Source: an uncultured Pelagibacteraceae bacterium
GTDB taxonomy: Bacteria; Pseudomonadota; Alphaproteobacteria; Pelagibacterales; Pelagibacteraceae
DNA: 64,000 nt
Direction: 5' to 3'
Assembly (NCBI GenBank): GCA_902534735.1
Contig: CACARD010000001.1
Span: forward strand, 62,001 to 126,000
Under the pieces are notes generated by a model that was not told the DNA's origin, did not search any database, and was given only the letters and a program-made list of their open reading frames with translations. How positions within the stretch are numbered: position 1 is the stretch's first letter; every line of letters starts with the position of its first letter. Both the position numbers and the translations under genes were made by a program. Shown here piece by piece: positions 62,418-64,000 of the stretch.

Positions 62418-63715
62418 TAATTAACTCTTTTTAAGGATCTTTGTTTTAAAGGACCTTTTATAAGTTTTTTTAAATTATGTTTGTTTTTCGATATCTTGAA
62501 AAATATTTTATCTAACTCTCTTAAGTAAAGATCAATATACTTTTTTGTATGTGCAATGGAAACATATATACAATTTGTTGCTATAATATTTTTTTTCAAC
62601 ATTTCTTGCGTCAGATATGTTGATGCCTCAATATTAATTTTATTTTCGAAATTAAAAATTGGTATTGGATCTATTCCAGTAATTTCAATTTTTATTTTAT
62701 TTTTTTTAGCTAGCTCGCTCCAACCTTTTTTAATATATTTCCCTGTTTTGATAATTTTTTTAAAAAAGCTTTTTTTCTTCATTTCTTTTAAACAAGCAAG
62801 TGCTGCTGCATAACCAATTCTTTCTGTCCAAAATGTACTACTTATAAATGTTTTATTTGCAGCTTGCATTATATTCCTTTTTCCTAAAACAGCATTTATA
62901 GCATAACCATTCCCTAGAGCTTTACCCAAAATTAACATATCTGGGTAAACTTTGTATTTTAAGTGTAAGCCACCAAGATTTTCCCGAAAACCAGTTGTGC
63001 ATTCATCGAAAATTAAAATAATTTTATTTTTAGTCGCCAATCTTCTGACTTTTTGTAAAAAGTTATTTTTTGGATAATAATTACGCTGAACTTCCATTTT
63101 TATAATGCCGATTTTTTTTTCTTTGACAATTTTTTTTAACATTTCAAAATTATTATATTGGAATGGAAAAGCAGTATTTTTAAGTTGACGTGGTATCCCT
63201 GAACTATCGATGCCTGGAATTAAATGATTACTTAATGAATTATTTTTATTTAGGGTCGAAGATAAGTACCAATCATGCCAACCGTGGTAACCACAAAAAG
63301 CTATATTTTTATTTTTTGAGGATGCTCTCGCTATTCTAATTGCTATAGCATTAGCCTCTCCCCCACTTCTAGAAAATTTTGCCATCGATGGCCACTTATG
63401 AATTTTTATTAGTTCTTTTGCTAGCAATACTTCATCATATGAATTTAAAGATGACATATTTGAATTTTTAATGACTTCATGTATTCGTTTATCAATTTTA
63501 TTGTTTGTGTATCCATGAATATTTGTGCCAACACCAAAATACATATCAAGTAGTTTATTATTGTTTAGATCCCATACAAAACATCCTTTTGCTTTTTTAT
63601 AGTAAGATGGCCAGTAATCTGGTAGCAAGAAATCTGATCTTTTAGATATAAGCATATTTCCACCCGGGATTATATTTTTTGCATATATCCAATTTTTATT
63701 TTTGTTTAATTTCAT
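62417..63715 (-). CDS. Class III aminotransferase, glutamate-1-semialdehyde aminomutase-like
   Basis: This 432-residue PLP enzyme has SGGEANA (117-123), GYHGWHDWY (142-150), FDECTTGFR (236-244) and the Schiff-base lysine K265 in LILGKALGNG. It resembles HemL but lies with sugar genes, not heme genes, and class III enzymes are known partners of NeuB-type synthases in polysaccharide islands. It could aminate a sugar before or after the condensation. Its start overlaps the partial upstream gene by 20 bases. Confidence 0.88.
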   Translation of the reverse strand: MKLNKNKNWIYAKNIIPGGNMLISKRSDFLLPDYWPSYYKKAKGCFVWDLNNNKLLDMYFGVGTNIHGYTNNKIDKRIHEVIKNSNMSSLNSYDEVLLAKELIKIHKWPSMAKFSRSGGEANAIAIRIARASSKNKNIAFCGYHGWHDWYLSSTLNKNNSLSNHLIPGIDSSGIPRQLKNTAFPFQYNNFEMLKKIVKEKKIGIIKMEVQRNYYPKNNFLQKVRRLATKNKIILIFDECTTGFRENLGGLHLKYKVYPDMLILGKALGNGYAINAVLGKRNIMQAANKTFISSTFWTERIGYAAALACLKEMKKKSFFKKIIKTGKYIKKGWSELAKKNKIKIEITGIDPIPIFNFENKINIEASTYLTQEMLKKNIIATNCIYVSIAHTKKYIDLYLRELDKIFFKISKNKHNLKKLIKGPLKQRSLKRVN

Positions 63716-64000
63716 TTTTAATTTTAAAGACCCAATTTTTTAATTCATCATTGTTTAATATTTGAATATTTTTTGCAGCCTTGTGTTTTTTTTTAAAATA
63801 TCCAACAGGGTCAAAATATACAGCTTTTTTTCCAAGATTATCAAATATTCTTGATGTTGAAGTAAAAGGTAATGATATACATGCATCAAAATTTTTTGCA
63901 AGTTTTATGGCTGAGACACGCGGGTCAATTATTTCAATGCTATTACTTAACTTCGATATTAGTTTTTTATATCTCTTGTCATGAATATTAGTATTTATGC
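63696..64000 (-). CDS. C-terminal part of an unidentified surface-carbohydrate protein
   Basis: About 100 codons are open from the window edge to the TAA at 63696-63698. The sequence includes IEIIDPRVSAIKLAKNFDAC then ISLPFTSTSRIFDNLGKKAVYFD. Spelled as PFTSTS-RI..LGK..VYFDP, this resembles the donor-site end of GT-B-like surface carbohydrate proteins, where a conserved Pro-Phe-Thr-Ser loop checks for the nucleotide sugar. The start is beyond the window. It is translationally coupled to the aminotransferase gene. Confidence 0.5.
   Translation of the reverse strand, partial: INTNIHDKRYKKLISKLSNSIEIIDPRVSAIKLAKNFDACISLPFTSTSRIFDNLGKKAVYFDPVGYFKKKHKAAKNIQILNNDELKNWVFKIKNEIKQK

Larger units (their letters stand above)
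12732..64000. other. Hypervariable surface-polysaccharide island (HVR2-like)
   Basis: From the 5S gene to the end of the window almost every gene concerns nucleotide sugars, glycosyl transfer, glycan export or glycan tailoring, in short operons that switch strand about fifteen times. No ribosomal, metabolic-core or tRNA gene is interspersed. Many proteins are lysine- and asparagine-rich with runs of A codons. This agrees with the described SAR11 hypervariable region 2 between 23S and 5S. The right boundary is not reached, and the left side may extend past 5S to rpmJ (9660). Confidence 0.7.

Noticed and set aside
62417-63715. Assignment of the class III aminotransferase as hemL
   Set aside because: It resembles HemL in fold motifs, but it is coupled to NeuB and cytidylyltransferase genes in a glycan island, so a sugar role is more likely.
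12732-64000. CRISPR arrays, insertion sequences, integrases or toxin-antitoxin genes in the island
   Set aside because: No spaced direct repeats, transposase-like DDE proteins, recombinases or toxin pairs were recognised; variation here seems to come by homologous exchange or unknown means.

Overview
The window is very AT-rich, almost intergenic-free DNA that looks like a SAR11-clade alphaproteobacterium (Candidatus Pelagibacter or a close relative). Three things support this. Genes overlap or abut throughout. The conserved segment carries alphaproteobacterial markers: a TrcR/DUF1013 regulator, a split pntAA-pntAB-pntB transhydrogenase and a COX4_pro_2 peptide. A 5S rRNA gene stands alone beside a large surface-polysaccharide island, which matches the known SAR11 layout in which hypervariable region 2 (HVR2) lies between the 23S and 5S genes. 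The assignment is inferred from gene content and not from a marker-gene tree.

Positions 1-4227 are conserved core on the plus strand: the end of pgk, a class I aldolase, a ThiE-like protein, EF-P, an inositol-monophosphatase-family enzyme, ribosomal protein L31, TrcR, ribosomal protein S21 and initiator tRNA-Met. Positions 4229-9660 are on the minus strand: a carbamoyltransferase-SxtJ-DUF5989 cassette, the proton-translocating transhydrogenase operon, a 36-residue cytochrome-oxidase subunit IV-like peptide and ribosomal protein L36. Four of these genes are very short (rpsU, the DUF5989 peptide, the COX4-like peptide and rpmJ).

Positions 9608-12534 hold an epimerase, GDP-fucose synthase and GDP-mannose dehydratase, followed by the minus-strand 5S rRNA (12616-12731). 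From there to the window end is about 51 kb of cell-surface carbohydrate genes. No 23S or 16S gene is reached, so the island continues past the right edge.

The island is a patchwork of short operons on both strands. It encodes sugar-nucleotide pathways: GDP-fucose and a GDP-galactose-type sugar; a complete-looking GDP-D-glycero-D-manno-heptose route (HddA, GmhA, GmhB, HddC) with a transaldolase-like neighbour; a probable UDP-GlcNAc 6-dehydrogenase, Gfo/Idh dehydrogenase and DegT aminotransferase set for an aminated uronic acid; and two cytidylyltransferase units suggesting nonulosonic-acid-like sugars. It also encodes assembly functions: a WecA/MraY-like initiating transferase, a Wzx-like flippase, two Wzy/WaaL-like proteins and about ten glycosyltransferases. 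Tailoring enzymes include SGNH hydrolases, FkbM and other methyltransferases, a formyltransferase, a PIG-L deacetylase and two radical SAM enzymes. Together they would build and modify a lipid-linked surface glycan, probably an O-antigen-like polymer.

The items most worth a second look are the radical-SAM/SPASM-SDR-cytidylyltransferase operon (50174-52742), the unfamiliar 489-residue HGGG-motif protein (58088-59557), the class III aminotransferase-NeuB-cytidylyltransferase unit (60685-63715), the three-module sugar-dehydratase fusion (44682-46934), and the heptose cluster with its transaldolase-like neighbour (26209-29645).
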